64,000 bases of DNA from positions 19,423,521 to 19,487,520 of the forward strand of contig OX291544.1 in assembly GCA_946406115.1 (NCBI GenBank). The letters run 5' to 3'. The DNA comes from Apoda limacodes. Taxonomy: Eukaryota > Arthropoda > Insecta > Lepidoptera > Limacodidae. The position numbers and the translations under genes were made by a program. Positions 54,925-64,000 of this stretch are shown piece by piece (position 1 is the first letter of the stretch; every line of letters starts with the position of its first letter). The notes below the pieces were generated by a model. That model was given only the letters and a program-made list of their open reading frames with translations. It had not been told where the DNA came from and did not search any database.

Positions 54925-57900
54925 TTGCCACTTTCTGGACTAACCATTGGAAAAACGTGTACAATTATATTTGGACACAATTACATCAGCCGAAAATTCG
55001 ACAGAATGTCTATAAAAATTTCAATCGCGAAGTCGTGTTTAAATTGTCAAGTAAGTACGTGGAATCCAGTGGTAAGATTGTGCGACAAACATTTACAGCC
55101 TGAAATGGGTGCAACTAGTAACGCTGGTACCAATAGTAGTAAACTGCCCGAACAAGACGATGCAACGGGACGCAGTCGTCGTCGTAAAAGAACGGAGGCA
55201 GTAAGCAATAACTAACCCTCAACACACCGCTTTTACTTTCTCAGTTCCAAAGATATAGTAATTTGTTCAACAAGTGGGCAAAGTTGTTTTTTGTAAAGAG
55301 TGCCATCTTCACATCCCAAGCTAGCGAAGTAGTCTAGAATTGTAAGAATTGAACGAGCGTAGCGAGTCATTTTAATATAGATTACTAATACAGCGAGAGA
55401 TTTAAAGGCACGAGATCTAAAATAATTTGCTCTCGTGTGAAACATAAAACTTTTTACTTCTACCAGTGCGTAAAATATTTCTTAGGCGAGGAACACACTG
55501 AAAACCATATTAAGCAATAAGTTTATTCTAATTAACAAATACTACCTACTATACTCTGGTCCTGTCAAAAAATAAACAATAGGTAGGTACTTTCTATTCT
55601 TTTTAACATCAGCACCTTTTGAAAGTCGCCAATTATTGAACGATTCGTATGCTTTAAGATATTTTTCGCGTAACTTCTCTGGTAAAAAGCTTAGTTCAGT
55701 ATTAGAAACTTGTAGTCTTAGCTCTTCTAGTGTTAAAAAAATATCTTCGTAACTCGAGTCACTCATTTAAGAAAAAAAAACAATATGTACTTAATTAAAC
55801 AATCTAAGGTTAAAAAAACTAGATAGTTTCGCGCCATTTAGCTTTCTTTTTTTTGAAATTTAAGTTTTAAGTTAAGTGTCATAGAGATGACACTTTTATC
55901 GAAATTATTTTTTTAAAATAAACGCTATTTATTTTTGTAGCTATTATTAATAATAAATATTAAGTACAACAACAATGTAGTTATGCTTTTCATTTTAATA
56001 ACTTTGTTTCTAAACCAATCACCGTGTTGTTTTTTTTTTTCAGTAATGCACACGTTGCGTTACGTTGCATAACTTTATCACACGTTCGCATCAAAAATCG
56101 ATTTTGTCCACTGTTTTCAAACAGCAAAACCGCCTCTTTGGTGCTGAAGAGGTGAAAAATTACCTAATCTTTGCTTAGTCTACCCGTAAAGATGACGCAT
56201 GCAACTGTGCTGAAATATCGGCAACTCAATAAAACCTGTCATGATAAGCCCAAAACATATATATGTATTATCTCAGCAACGTGTAAGAAATCTTATAATT
56301 TGATTGAACGAAATATACAATTCGAAGTTGAATAGATAATATCGGAATACCAAAGTTTTGCATAAGGTTTTTTTTGGATTTTTTCTCAAAAGAATATAAA
56401 TTATTTACTGAGAAAATAAACAAACAACAAAAATGATTAACTTAGGTCTAGAGTGTACGGAATGCTGCGCTTATACATTTTAAAATATTGCAATGATGCA
56501 ATATGCAAAATCAGTAGGTAAGCAGAAAGATATATTTGAAACAAAGCCCCGAAACAAGTTGAAGACCAGCGGTTATATCTGCATTAAAGAATTTGTATAA
56601 ATTATTATTTAATTCTTATACTAAATAGGTATTATTTTTTGCTTAAGCAAAATTAAGTATAAATGTCCGTAGACTAAAATTGATTGCTTAATTTAATTAA
56701 ACTATAAAATTGGCAAAAAAATCACGTTTGTTAAATATTTTTTTTTATTTAATTTAATTATTTACTTTTAAAGTGACTACATAAATAAATATTCTGTCAA
56801 TGTTTTAAGCGTCCACCTGTTGCCGTTATCAATATTGAGCAAAATCGGGCAATAAAATCACGTTGGTCGATAAGAGCCCCTCTTAAATATTTATTTTATT
56901 CTGTTTTTTAGTATTTTTTTTGTTATAGCGACAATAAAAATACATCTTCTGTAAAAATACTGTCTAACTATCACGGTTCATGAGATACAGCCTGGTGACA
57001 GACGGACGGAAGGATGGACGGACGGACGGACAGTGGATTCTTAGTAATAGGGTTCCGCTAATTACCCTACGGAACCCATAAAAAAAAACAAGTCATTTAC
57101 GCGAATATCCAAGATTTCTGGGCGTCTTAATATCTGTCTGTCCAGCGTTAGATGATTCCTAGTTGTATACAAAACGTTTTGAAGATTTCAAATTTTTAAG
57201 TTTAATTAATAATCCTTCTTACGATCAAACAGTTACGATACCTCATAATTTAAGAGACGATATGTTTTAGTGGCTTTAACATAGAATATTATAAACTAGA
57301 AATAATTTCTGACACTTCATTTTTCAGATGGGGAGCATATTATAACAATATAACAATAAGGCCTTTGGCTTTTAGAAATACTTGGAAACAAAATTAAATA
57401 TCAATTTATTAGAACTAAAAGCTACTTTCTTCGCAATTTTAAACATTAGCATAGATAATACTACTACAATAGCTTATATTATAGGAGTTCCACGTGTGAG
57501 TAGACATGGTGACGTCAAAACATAAGTGTATAAGAGATCAAAGAAAGAAAAGAAGAGACTTCTGGGTCACAGGTCTAATTATTACAGAACACACTTCAAC
57601 TCTTGTCATTGTAATGAACAACAATTTAAAGATTAAAATCAGCCAAGTGCGAGTCGGAATCGCGCACGAAAGGTTCCGTACCAGTTTCTATAAAAACGGC
57701 AATAAAATCACGTTTGTTGTATGGGATATAAATATTTGAATATTTGTTTTATTTTATTTATTATTATTTAAAGTCAATATATAACTTAATATTCTGTGAA
57801 TATTTCAAGCGTCTGCCTGTTGTCGTTAGCTATATCGAGCAAAATCGTCTTTTTTGCAGTATTTCTCGTATTATTATATTAGAACAAAATTAAATAAAAT

Positions 57901-60061
57901 TTAAGTATAACTTTTCGTAGGTACATTAAAATATCTTAGGTTTGTGAAATTTTAAACAAGAAAAATTAGTCAGGAAAAATTGACTCTATATTACACAAAA
58001 AACTAACTCAGTTCATTTATTTTACTCCCTTGTGACAACGATGACGTCAGTGTGTAGTGCCCATAGATATAGAATAGTGAAAAAATCCTATGTCTATGGT
58101 AGTGCCCCTTTAAATCAAAATAAAAGATATCCGCGGTTGAGATATATCAAAATGATTAAAATCCAAACTATTTCTGTGTGTGGAGCCAAAATTATCCATT
58201 ACTAAGCAAAATTGTCAGTACCGACATTCTTTTCTTACTCATAAAGACTTGCACCAAGAGAGACACAATTTGGGCATCTAAATACCTCTATCGAATAAAT
58301 CTTGTTTGTGAAAAATCGTGATTTTTTCTACTTTTGCTGTTAACCGACATATATCTTGTTTAGATATGGTGATGAACTTTGAATTATGCCAAATTCCTGT
58401 AAATCGCACTGCTGCATATTTTTTAGTATTTTTGATTTAAATTAAAACAGGTTTTTACCAAATACATCTAGTGCTGTAATTACACTAATTTGACAGTCCA
58501 AAGCCTGTGTCAAGTGTAAAAAGTTTTCACCTTGCTAACATAGAACAGATACAAGTGGAAGTTTTAGAAAACAAAGCCTCGTTAGGTCAAACTAAGACAC
58601 TGTAGTGTCACAAACTTTTCTGCTCCGGTGTGTTCAAAAGAGAAAACAACACAAACCATAATAAAATGCTGTAAACTACGCGATACTAGCGATCGAACAC
58701 CGGATTAGCCAAGTTTGTGTCACTAATCAGCTGACTAAACTCTTAGTATCAAACGATGTTTACATTTAACATTCATTTATAAATGGGTTAGAATCGATAG
58801 AGTCGATCTATCGATTCTATCAAAGTTGCCATTTTACGGAGTGTCCGAGGGTTTGTGCAAATGGGTGGCTAGCTTTTTGTCCGGCAGACGCATACGAACC
58901 GTAGTTGACGGTAGTTGCTCTGATAGCATGGACATTAATGCTGGCGTCCAAAAAACTAGGTGTACTTAACGGAACGAGGCAGTGCTTCACGTCGGGGCAG
59001 AGGTTGCTGCTTTACAAGTCGCAAGTTCGGCCACATATTGAGTACTGCAGCCATCTCTGGGCGGGTGCACCCGGATACCAGCTTGGCTGTTTTGACTCAG
59101 TTCAACGACGGGCTGTGAGAATTGTCGACGATCCCAAACTCACTTGCCGTACCGAACCCTTAAGTCTGAGGAGAGATTATGCCTCTCTATGTGTGTTCTA
59201 CCGCTTGTACAATGGGATGTGTTCTGAAGAATTGTTTCAAATGATGCCCACGGCTACTTTCTACCATTGCACCGCTCGCCATCGGCAGGTAATTTTTTCT
59301 CACACTTTAGAACCGAAATGGTCGCGTACAGTGCGGTTTCAGAGAAACATCCTCCCGCGAACGCTTGGGTTATGTTGAGGTCCCTGCCAAGGTTTTATCT
59401 AAGGACTACAGTATGGGGTTCTTCAAGAAAGAAGTTATTGGATTTTTGAAGGGTCGGCAACGCGCTAGTGATACTTCTGGTGTTACAAGCGTCCATAGGC
59501 AACGGTGACCGCTTACCATCAGGCGGACCGTGTGCTTGTTTGATTAAAAAAAAATGACACAGCACAGTAGAGTAGCATTTTGCCACAGTAAAAAGTAACC
59601 AAGTTGGTGTTTAACTAATTTTTAATTTTTGTTCTAGGTCAGTGGGTCAAGGCAACGAAATTACATTATTTTTTTAATTAATAATCATGATACTATCTCC
59701 CATTTTAGTTTGGGAACATAATATCCTTATTCCTTATATATGCAAAAGTAACTTTGTCTGTCTGTCTGTCTGCCTGTTACCTCTTGATGCTTAATAGGAC
59801 ATACGCTACTTGAAAACTTTAAATGTGAGTCGGTTCTTTTTTACTATGATTGAGGAGTTGTCGTTGAAATCTTACACCGATAACCAAATTTAAGGCAGGT
59901 GGAACCGCGGGCAAAAGCCAGTTGGCTTTAATCATGTTTTCGTCTTTGTCACGACCTTAAGTAAACTCTATTTTTTTTTTCAGGAAAATATGATCAATAC
60001 ATTTAGTAAAATCCCTGCTGACAAAACTGATTTCTTGGGCCCTCTCAATAATATAACATAA
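54925..60061 (+). CDS. Speculative two-exon gene, unknown product
   Basis: Exon A is an open frame from 54925 (a later ATG is at about 55006). It contains SCLNCQ...RLCDKH, a possible C-x2-C/C-x2-H metal site, and a basic run SRRRKRTEA resembling a nuclear localisation signal. It ends at GCA|GTAAGC (55199); a second good donor, CAA|GTAAGT, lies after SCLNCQ. Exon B is 59984-60061 after tttttttttttcag; it reads ENMINTFSKIPADKTDFLG and stops at TAA. Both donors and the acceptor are phase 0, so the joined frame stays open. A plausible 3' UTR follows with AATAAA at 60358-60363. The intron of 4.8 kb is full of repeats. No homologue is known to me, the acceptor lies just after a Helitron-like copy, and the connection between A and B is inferred only from phase. 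Confidence 0.3.
55542..55766 (-). pseudogene. Crypton-type tyrosine recombinase, N-terminal fragment
   Basis: This 74-residue minus frame starts with an acidic MSDSSYEDIFLTLEELRLQ and has FLPEKLREKYLKAYESFNNW, the typical N-terminal helix pair of insect Crypton recombinases (LPEK-x-R-x2-Y-x3-Y-x2-F-x2-W). After SKGAD the homology is lost (VKKNRKYLPIVYF), so it is truncated or frameshifted. It is the third Crypton piece on the minus strand of this window. Confidence 0.55.
55770..56799. other. Intergenic, nothing recognised
   Basis: AT-rich; no supported gene, RNA or named repeat. Confidence 0.45.
56800..57085 (+). repeat. Family Q repeat, right part
   Basis: 'tatcaatattgagcaaaatc', 'ctatcacggttcatgagata', 'cagcctggtgacagacggac', a GACG/GACGGAC microsatellite (about 56999-57032) and the end 'ctacggaacccataaaa'. 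It matches 19566-19835. Confidence 0.7.
57086..57634. other. Intergenic, nothing recognised
   Basis: AT-rich with a small frame (57506-57739) that runs into the repeat beside it; not supported as a gene. Confidence 0.4.
57635..57870 (+). repeat. Family Q repeat, left part
   Basis: 'gccaagtgcgagtcggaatc', 'gcgcacgaaaggttccgtac', 'aataaaatcacgtttgttgt', 'gctatatcgagcaaaatcg'. It stops where the copy at 56800 has its body, so it is 3'-truncated. Confidence 0.7.
57871..58834. other. Intergenic, nothing recognised
   Basis: No supported feature. A short palindromic stretch (ATCGATAGAGTCGATCTATCGAT, in two parts, about 58794-58816) precedes the LINE. Confidence 0.4.
58835..59552 (+). mobile_element. 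Jockey-like LINE copy 7 with a large internal deletion
   Basis: The first part (58845-58945) encodes a reverse transcriptase palm segment (GLCKWVASFLSGRRIRTVVD, GSCSDSMDINAGV). It then joins directly to KKLGVLNGTRQCFTSG of the post-RT region, losing the catalytic YADD region. The C-terminal 157-residue frame (58905-59378) runs to PKWSRTVRFQRN and breaks near 59378; the rest continues in other frames to the 3' UTR ('accatcaggcggaccgtgtg') and a short A-run at about 59545. Confidence 0.85.
59735..59925 (+). mobile_element. Lep1/Helitron-like fragment
   Basis: 'tatgcaaaagtaactttgtc', a TCTG microsatellite and 'cctgttacctcttgatgctt', with the 3' end 'gaaccgcgggcaaaagccag' (about 59900-59922). 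The middle is deleted. The presumed acceptor of the speculative gene lies about 60 bp downstream. Confidence 0.65.
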
Positions 60062-61347
60062 ATAATTAAAAATCTTATAGAATGTTTCAACTTAATATAT
60101 ATATATATTTTACTGTATCTAATATTTAATTTTATTATAACACTTAACACTTTCATATTGCCAATTTGGAAACTGAATGTAAATGTTTTAGATTATGTAT
60201 TTTATATTATTATGCTTGTATAAAAACAAAGTGTATTAAATTATATACATGCAAATGTATACAACCTTGACAATATAGTAGGTACCTATGTGAATTGAAC
60301 ATGTTTGTATATACTCTTATGTATATGTTGTAAAACGAGTAGGATTCGATTTTAAAAAATAAATGAATCAACTTATATGACTGTCTGAGTTCCGTATTAC
60401 ATATATTAAGGTACTTGAAATTTTAACAATATAGACAATAATATACAATAACAATAATGGCCCTCGGCTACTGATAGCGGCCAGCAAGTAAGCGTAGACT
60501 CAGCCGGCTATATAGTGGTTCAGAACAAAAAAGTTCAAAAAGAACCTAGTGGTCACTAGCCGTACCAGGGTAAATCATTAAGTGAAAAATCACTATCAAA
60601 TCTTTACAAATATATAGTGTTCTTCTGAGAAAGAAACGGCAAAGAAACATTCTAGCAGTGGCCTTCAATTTAAATTATGCATTAGTACCGTTAACTACCG
60701 TTATAAATAATTATCATTATTAATTTGAAAAAAAAAAAACAATAAATATTTGTAAGAACTAAACTAAAAAAATTATAAAACAAGTTCGTATTGGTTTTCA
60801 TCAAAATACTGTTTTATATAATTTAGATATTGGAAAATATAGGGATGTTAAATAAAAAAAAAACCCGACTGCGACCGAGAGAAATGGAGTTCTAAGTAGG
60901 TGTTGTGGGTCGCCTCTACTAAATATTCCGACCAAGATGACTAGAAAAGTATGTGGTAAGTGTTTACATACCAGGGTAATATCAAAGGTATATAAAAATT
61001 TAAAGGTGCATGCTTAGCTAAAGAGTTAGGGCAACCTATATATAGTGAAAGAAGTAAGGTAAGTAAGTAAATTAACAGTGTCAGCTGTTAATTTTGTTTA
61101 GTTTACTACACTGGATTATATTCAATAATTGCATCTTAACATAGTTAAACACAACATACTACCAAACTTAAAGATTTAATACTTTAAAAAATTAGGATAT
61201 GTTTAAGTATGCAATGATCATATGTTATATAATGCGTTTGTTATTTATGCAATTTTACGTACTTAGAAGATCAATTTGATTAATTTAATTACGGTTAGTA
61301 ATTAATAATTCACAAATGTAATTTGGATCCCAGTGTTTCTTCTATCA
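60062..61347. other. Possible 3' UTR, then intergenic
   Basis: 60062-60363 is AT-rich without stops in any meaningful sense and ends in AATAAA (60358-60363), consistent with a 3' UTR of the speculative exon. 60460-60560 is a GC-richer unclassified block. The rest to the cuticle gene is AT-rich. Confidence 0.35.
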
Positions 61348-63050
61348 TCATCCTATGCCCAGAAAAACAGATGCAATGGCCGGTTGTACATTCCCTGGAC
61401 CTTTTGTATCATCCTGTATATCAGGTTTAAAACCATCAATTCCAGATTCATAATCAATACGATGCTCAAGATTGTCAGAATCTTTGTAGCTGTAATAACC
61501 GGTCACATAAATGTATTGGTTTTCTAAGCCCTCATTACGAACTTCACCTCTTTCTTCTCGCTTAGTACCATCAGAAAGTTGGTAACTGAAAAAATAAAAC
61601 ATAATTTCAAACACTTTAAAATTTGACTTATTGACGATGTCATCATTGCCAACCGTATCTGTAGGTAGCAACGTCATTTTTGTGAGAAATAAACCAATAT
61701 CTTGCATGTGTATAATGTATAAAATATATTTTGTCGTTTATTTTTGCTTTCCATTTTTACCGAACTGAAATTGTTCTTGTTTGTCGCGCTCGCGCAGGTT
61801 TATGGGTATGTGGGCATGCCAGCATGTGCGCAAGGGATTGTGGTGTTGTGTTGCAGTGGCATTAGGGTACGACACACTCGCAAGTAGGTAAAGCAAAAGG
61901 GACACTCAGAAGTAGTTCTTCAATGTACGATATGGGACCTTTTTGCGCCACTTTGTGTGCCAGCCAGCTAGTCCGTTAATTGACCGTGGTGTGATACTAG
62001 TTTTGTTCCTGGCCGGCTGTCACACTTTTGGAAATATTTTAAGATTTAAAATAAAATAATTAAAAAGAAATAATACAATTATTTCCTGAGAAAACATAAT
62101 AATAGCAATCAAAACCAAAACTTTTCTGACCATCTGACTTGAGTGTATGGTCGTTGACCATTTCAATACGTGACTGTAGTTTTGATTTTTTGACCACTGG
62201 GTCATAAAAGTTTTGTTGCACTCTAAGTTGTTATATTTAAGAAACTTACAAGTATTTGTAGGCACCATTCGGATGTTTAACGTTTTTGAAGTTTAACAGC
62301 CCCACAGGGTTGGAAGAACTTCTAGAACTTTCAGGCTTAAGAACTGGGCCAGCAAGGGCTGTTGCTATTATTAGCAACAAGGTCAAAAGCTGAAAAAAAA
62401 TAACTTTTATATTAATTAATAAAATCAATCTCAAAGTCCACACACGAAAGCAAGTTTGTTTGTTTTTTCCTTGACCTCGCAACGGAACATCCTATTCAAT
62501 TGCGTTAAAATTTCGCTCAGTTATAGTTGAAGAGTCGGAAAAGGTCATGGACTACTTTTTATAAAACGAATGCAACGTAGAGAATAATTGCTACAGCTAT
62601 ATCTTGCTTTCCCATGGTGATAATTGAATTTAGTGCAAGCGCAGCTGCTGGCAAAAGTTAGTGTTTAATAATTAAAGTTTGAATAGCTAAAACTTTGTAC
62701 GCAGCGTTCTAATTTTGATGATTGTTTTTTTTTGGATAAGGTATACCCCTAAGTGTGTAGCGAGGTATGTGCCAACCTCTACAAGGTTTACTTTTTTAAT
62801 TTTCACTTACATTTTGACCTAATTGTCAAATTTAAAATGATTTGGCGTCAGGAACAGCGATGCTTTTGTCCTGGCGTTAGTCAGTTCATGAATTTTGTAT
62901 TGGAAACAGTAATTGATTAAATATATATAGTTTCAGGTCCTACCTTCTCCAACCAACCATTTTATCAACCTTTTGGCTCTAGACAACTAATTAAATTATT
63001 CGTGTTACGATGTGTTGTTCAATTAAGAGGAATGGCTGTGGTGAAGACAT
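61348..63050 (-). CDS. RR-1-like cuticular protein, second gene
   Basis: Sure exons are 62250-62389 (after tttttttcag, donor GTAAGT) and 61348-61585 (after ttttttcag, TGA). They are phase 2 at the join and open throughout. Exon 2 carries the hydrophobic signal-peptide core (LLTLLLIIATALA|GP) and the start of the Rebers-Riddiford domain, HPNGAYKY. Exon 3 continues FYQLSDGTKREERGEVRNEG, YIYVTGYYSYKDSDNLEHRI and DYESGIDGFKPDI, and ends IASVFLGIG. The usual Y-x-A-D-e-x-G-F is altered to YESGIDGF. The first coding exon must be phase 0. The best candidate is 63009-63050 (MSSPQPFLLIEQHI, then GTAACA), giving about 139 residues, but the donor is mediocre and this exon is uncertain. The product is a chitin-binding structural cuticle protein. 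A Helitron-like piece lies in intron 1. Confidence 0.75.
62440..62668 (+). mobile_element. Lep1/Helitron-like fragment in an intron
   Basis: 'acgaaagcaagtttgtttg', 'attgcgttaaaatttcgctc', 'atggactactttttataaaa' and the end 'gcgcagctgctggcaaaagt', antisense to the cuticle gene. Confidence 0.6.
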
Positions 63051-63077
63051 TTGAAAAATAGGTATTTCTCGTAACTA

Positions 63078-63230
63078 TTGCTGTCGCACAGACGCGTCAA
63101 GCGAGCTATTTATGTGTGGGTGAGTCCAAACTGAGCGTGTGTGTGTGTATGTGTGCGAGCCGCGTGGTCTGTCCGCCCGCACCCCGCCGCCGGCCGCAGC
63201 TGGCTGATTGGTTTGAGTCGGCGAAATTTC
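63078..63230 (-). promoter_or_regulatory. Likely promoter region of the second cuticle gene
   Basis: On the minus strand there is a GC-rich block (63160-63200) with an inverted CCAAT (ACCAATCAGC, about 63203-63213). A GT-repeat (63137-63157) and an initiator-like GCTCAGTTTGG (about 63129-63139) follow, then a TATA-like ATAAATAG (63113-63106). Two alternative starts are possible: TCAGT, or a TATA-driven one near 63082. The GC content contrasts with the surroundings. Inference from motifs only. Confidence 0.45.
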
Positions 63231-63477
63231 TTTAAGGTTGTGGATGTGTTGTGTTGGAAAAATGGAACCTCTTTTGGAGAATTTCTATTACCTATGCTTT
63301 TTACCGGAATTATTTGACAGTCGTATACCACGAAATTTACCAGTGAGAAACACATAGATATACCTTCTATCCTGTGTAACGTAAGCTATGCTCTACAATT
63401 ACTTTTATCTCACCTCGTATCGTATCGTATCGTAACTCATTTTGACATGTGTAATCCGCACTTTCATTATTATAAAT
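63231..63477. other. Short intergenic stretch with a pentanucleotide repeat
   Basis: CGTAT is repeated about four times at 63416-63435. 63440-63465 ('catgtgtaatccgcactttc') is a small piece of repeat family P. Confidence 0.5.
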
Positions 63478-63865
63478 AACTAGACTTTGCCAGCTATTCT
63501 GCCCGCCCTAAATTCGGTTATCGGTGTGGGACTCCTTTATTTAATCACAGTATTAATACTGTAATTTACTCCTTAATTAGCCCGCCCTAAATTCGGTTAT
63601 CGGCGACTGTGATTTACTCCTTAATTACACGAATTAAGTTTGCTATATCAAGCTGTAGCTACAGCTATAGTTCGTTTAAGCTCGGTTATAGTTATTCCCA
63701 CGGGAATTATGGGATCAAAAGTATCCTATATGCTATTTCAGGTCCTTACCTATATGTATGTCAAGTTTCATCCCGATCCGTCAAGTGGTTGAAGCGTGAA
63801 AGAGTAACAAACATCCATCCATACAGACAAACAAACTGTCACATTTATAATATTAGTAGGATAAG
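63478..63865 (-). mobile_element. Lep1/Helitron-like element, minus orientation
   Basis: On the minus strand it starts TCCTACTAATATTATAAATG (about 63862) and runs through 'gcgaaagag'-type, 'ggaccggatcgg'-type and 'gaactatagctgtagctaca' blocks to a duplicated tail ('gccctaaattcggttatcgg' at about 63509 and 63585). The overlapping 116-residue plus frame (63609-63959) is antisense of the repeat and not a gene. Confidence 0.75.
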
Positions 63866-64000
63866 GTTTGTTTATTTAGTTTTTTGGCGTAGTATATTTG
63901 ACATCTCAATCTGTCATAGAATTAAAATCCCATATCCAACCTCCCTGTTCTACCCATAATCGCCATATACTAAAAATAAAATATTCGATCAGGTGTTATG
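63866..64000 (+). repeat. Interspersed repeat family P, copy 4, running off the window
   Basis: 'gcgtagtatatttgacatct' to 'aatcgccatatactaaaaat' matches 1288-1393 closely. It directly follows the Helitron-like 5' end. Confidence 0.7.

Noticed and set aside
62957..62985. ATGGTTGGTTGGAGAAG|GTAGGA as the first exon of the second cuticle gene
   Set aside because: The donor is good but phase 2, which would put an immediate stop in exon 2; the phase-0 candidate at 63009-63050 was preferred with low confidence.
63609..63959. 116-residue plus-strand frame
   Set aside because: Lies entirely across a Helitron-like element and the beginning of repeat family P; no domains.

Overview
This is a window of a moth or butterfly (lepidopteran) nuclear genome, not a prokaryotic one. 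It is strongly AT-rich. It contains spliced genes with short first exons, insect-type cuticle protein genes, and many repeats whose sequences are typical of Lepidoptera: Lep1/Helitron-like elements beginning TC-YATACTAATATTATAAA, LINE 3' tails reading 'taaggtggcaaacaagc...', and repeats starting 'ggccaagtgcgagtcgg'. There are no operons, CRISPR arrays or phage genes. All assignments come from reading the sequence and recalled family knowledge; no database search was possible.

Host genes are few and small. (1) 29057-29368 (+) encodes a 103-residue secreted protein. (2) 42045-42975 (+) is a three-exon gene for a 132-residue secreted protein whose C-terminal part resembles (1). I do not recognise this pair as any named family. 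(3) 48324-52591 (-) is a four-exon gene for a divergent RR-1-like cuticular protein, with TATA box, initiator and AATAAA visible. (4) 61348-about 63050 (-) is a second RR-1-like cuticular protein gene; its exon 2 has the same length (140 nt) and phase as that of (3). (5) 54925-60061 (+) is a speculative two-exon gene of unknown product.

The rest is mainly mobile DNA and its debris. A degenerate non-LTR retrotransposon of the restriction-like-endonuclease type lies at about 24.84-28.15 kb (C2H2 finger, reverse transcriptase, CCHC knuckle, PD-D nuclease). Eight pieces of one Jockey-like LINE family are scattered through the window. A CR1/Jockey-like LINE (32.2-34.2 kb) and an RTE-like LINE (46.8-47.7 kb) are also present. 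Three fragments of a Crypton-type tyrosine recombinase all lie on the minus strand, in N-terminal, middle, C-terminal order (55.7, 40.9 and 35.3 kb). A Tc1/mariner transposase fragment with D41D spacing sits inside another repeat at 38.5-39.4 kb.

The window is also rich in snap-back (inverted-repeat) elements. The most striking is at 22544-23308, with arms of about 150 bp that differ by a single A/T-run length. There are two minisatellites (18-bp and 93-bp units), a 0.9-kb non-coding repeat present twice about 18 kb apart, and tRNA-like SINE heads. The two window ends carry copies of the same repeat.

The small secreted pair and the two cuticle genes are the biologically productive content; the long gaps between them are filled by layered, often nested, transposon insertions. 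I found no convincing new multi-gene system. The best candidates for novelty are the small secreted pair, the near-perfect inverted-repeat element and the tRNA-like element bounded by inverted repeats.
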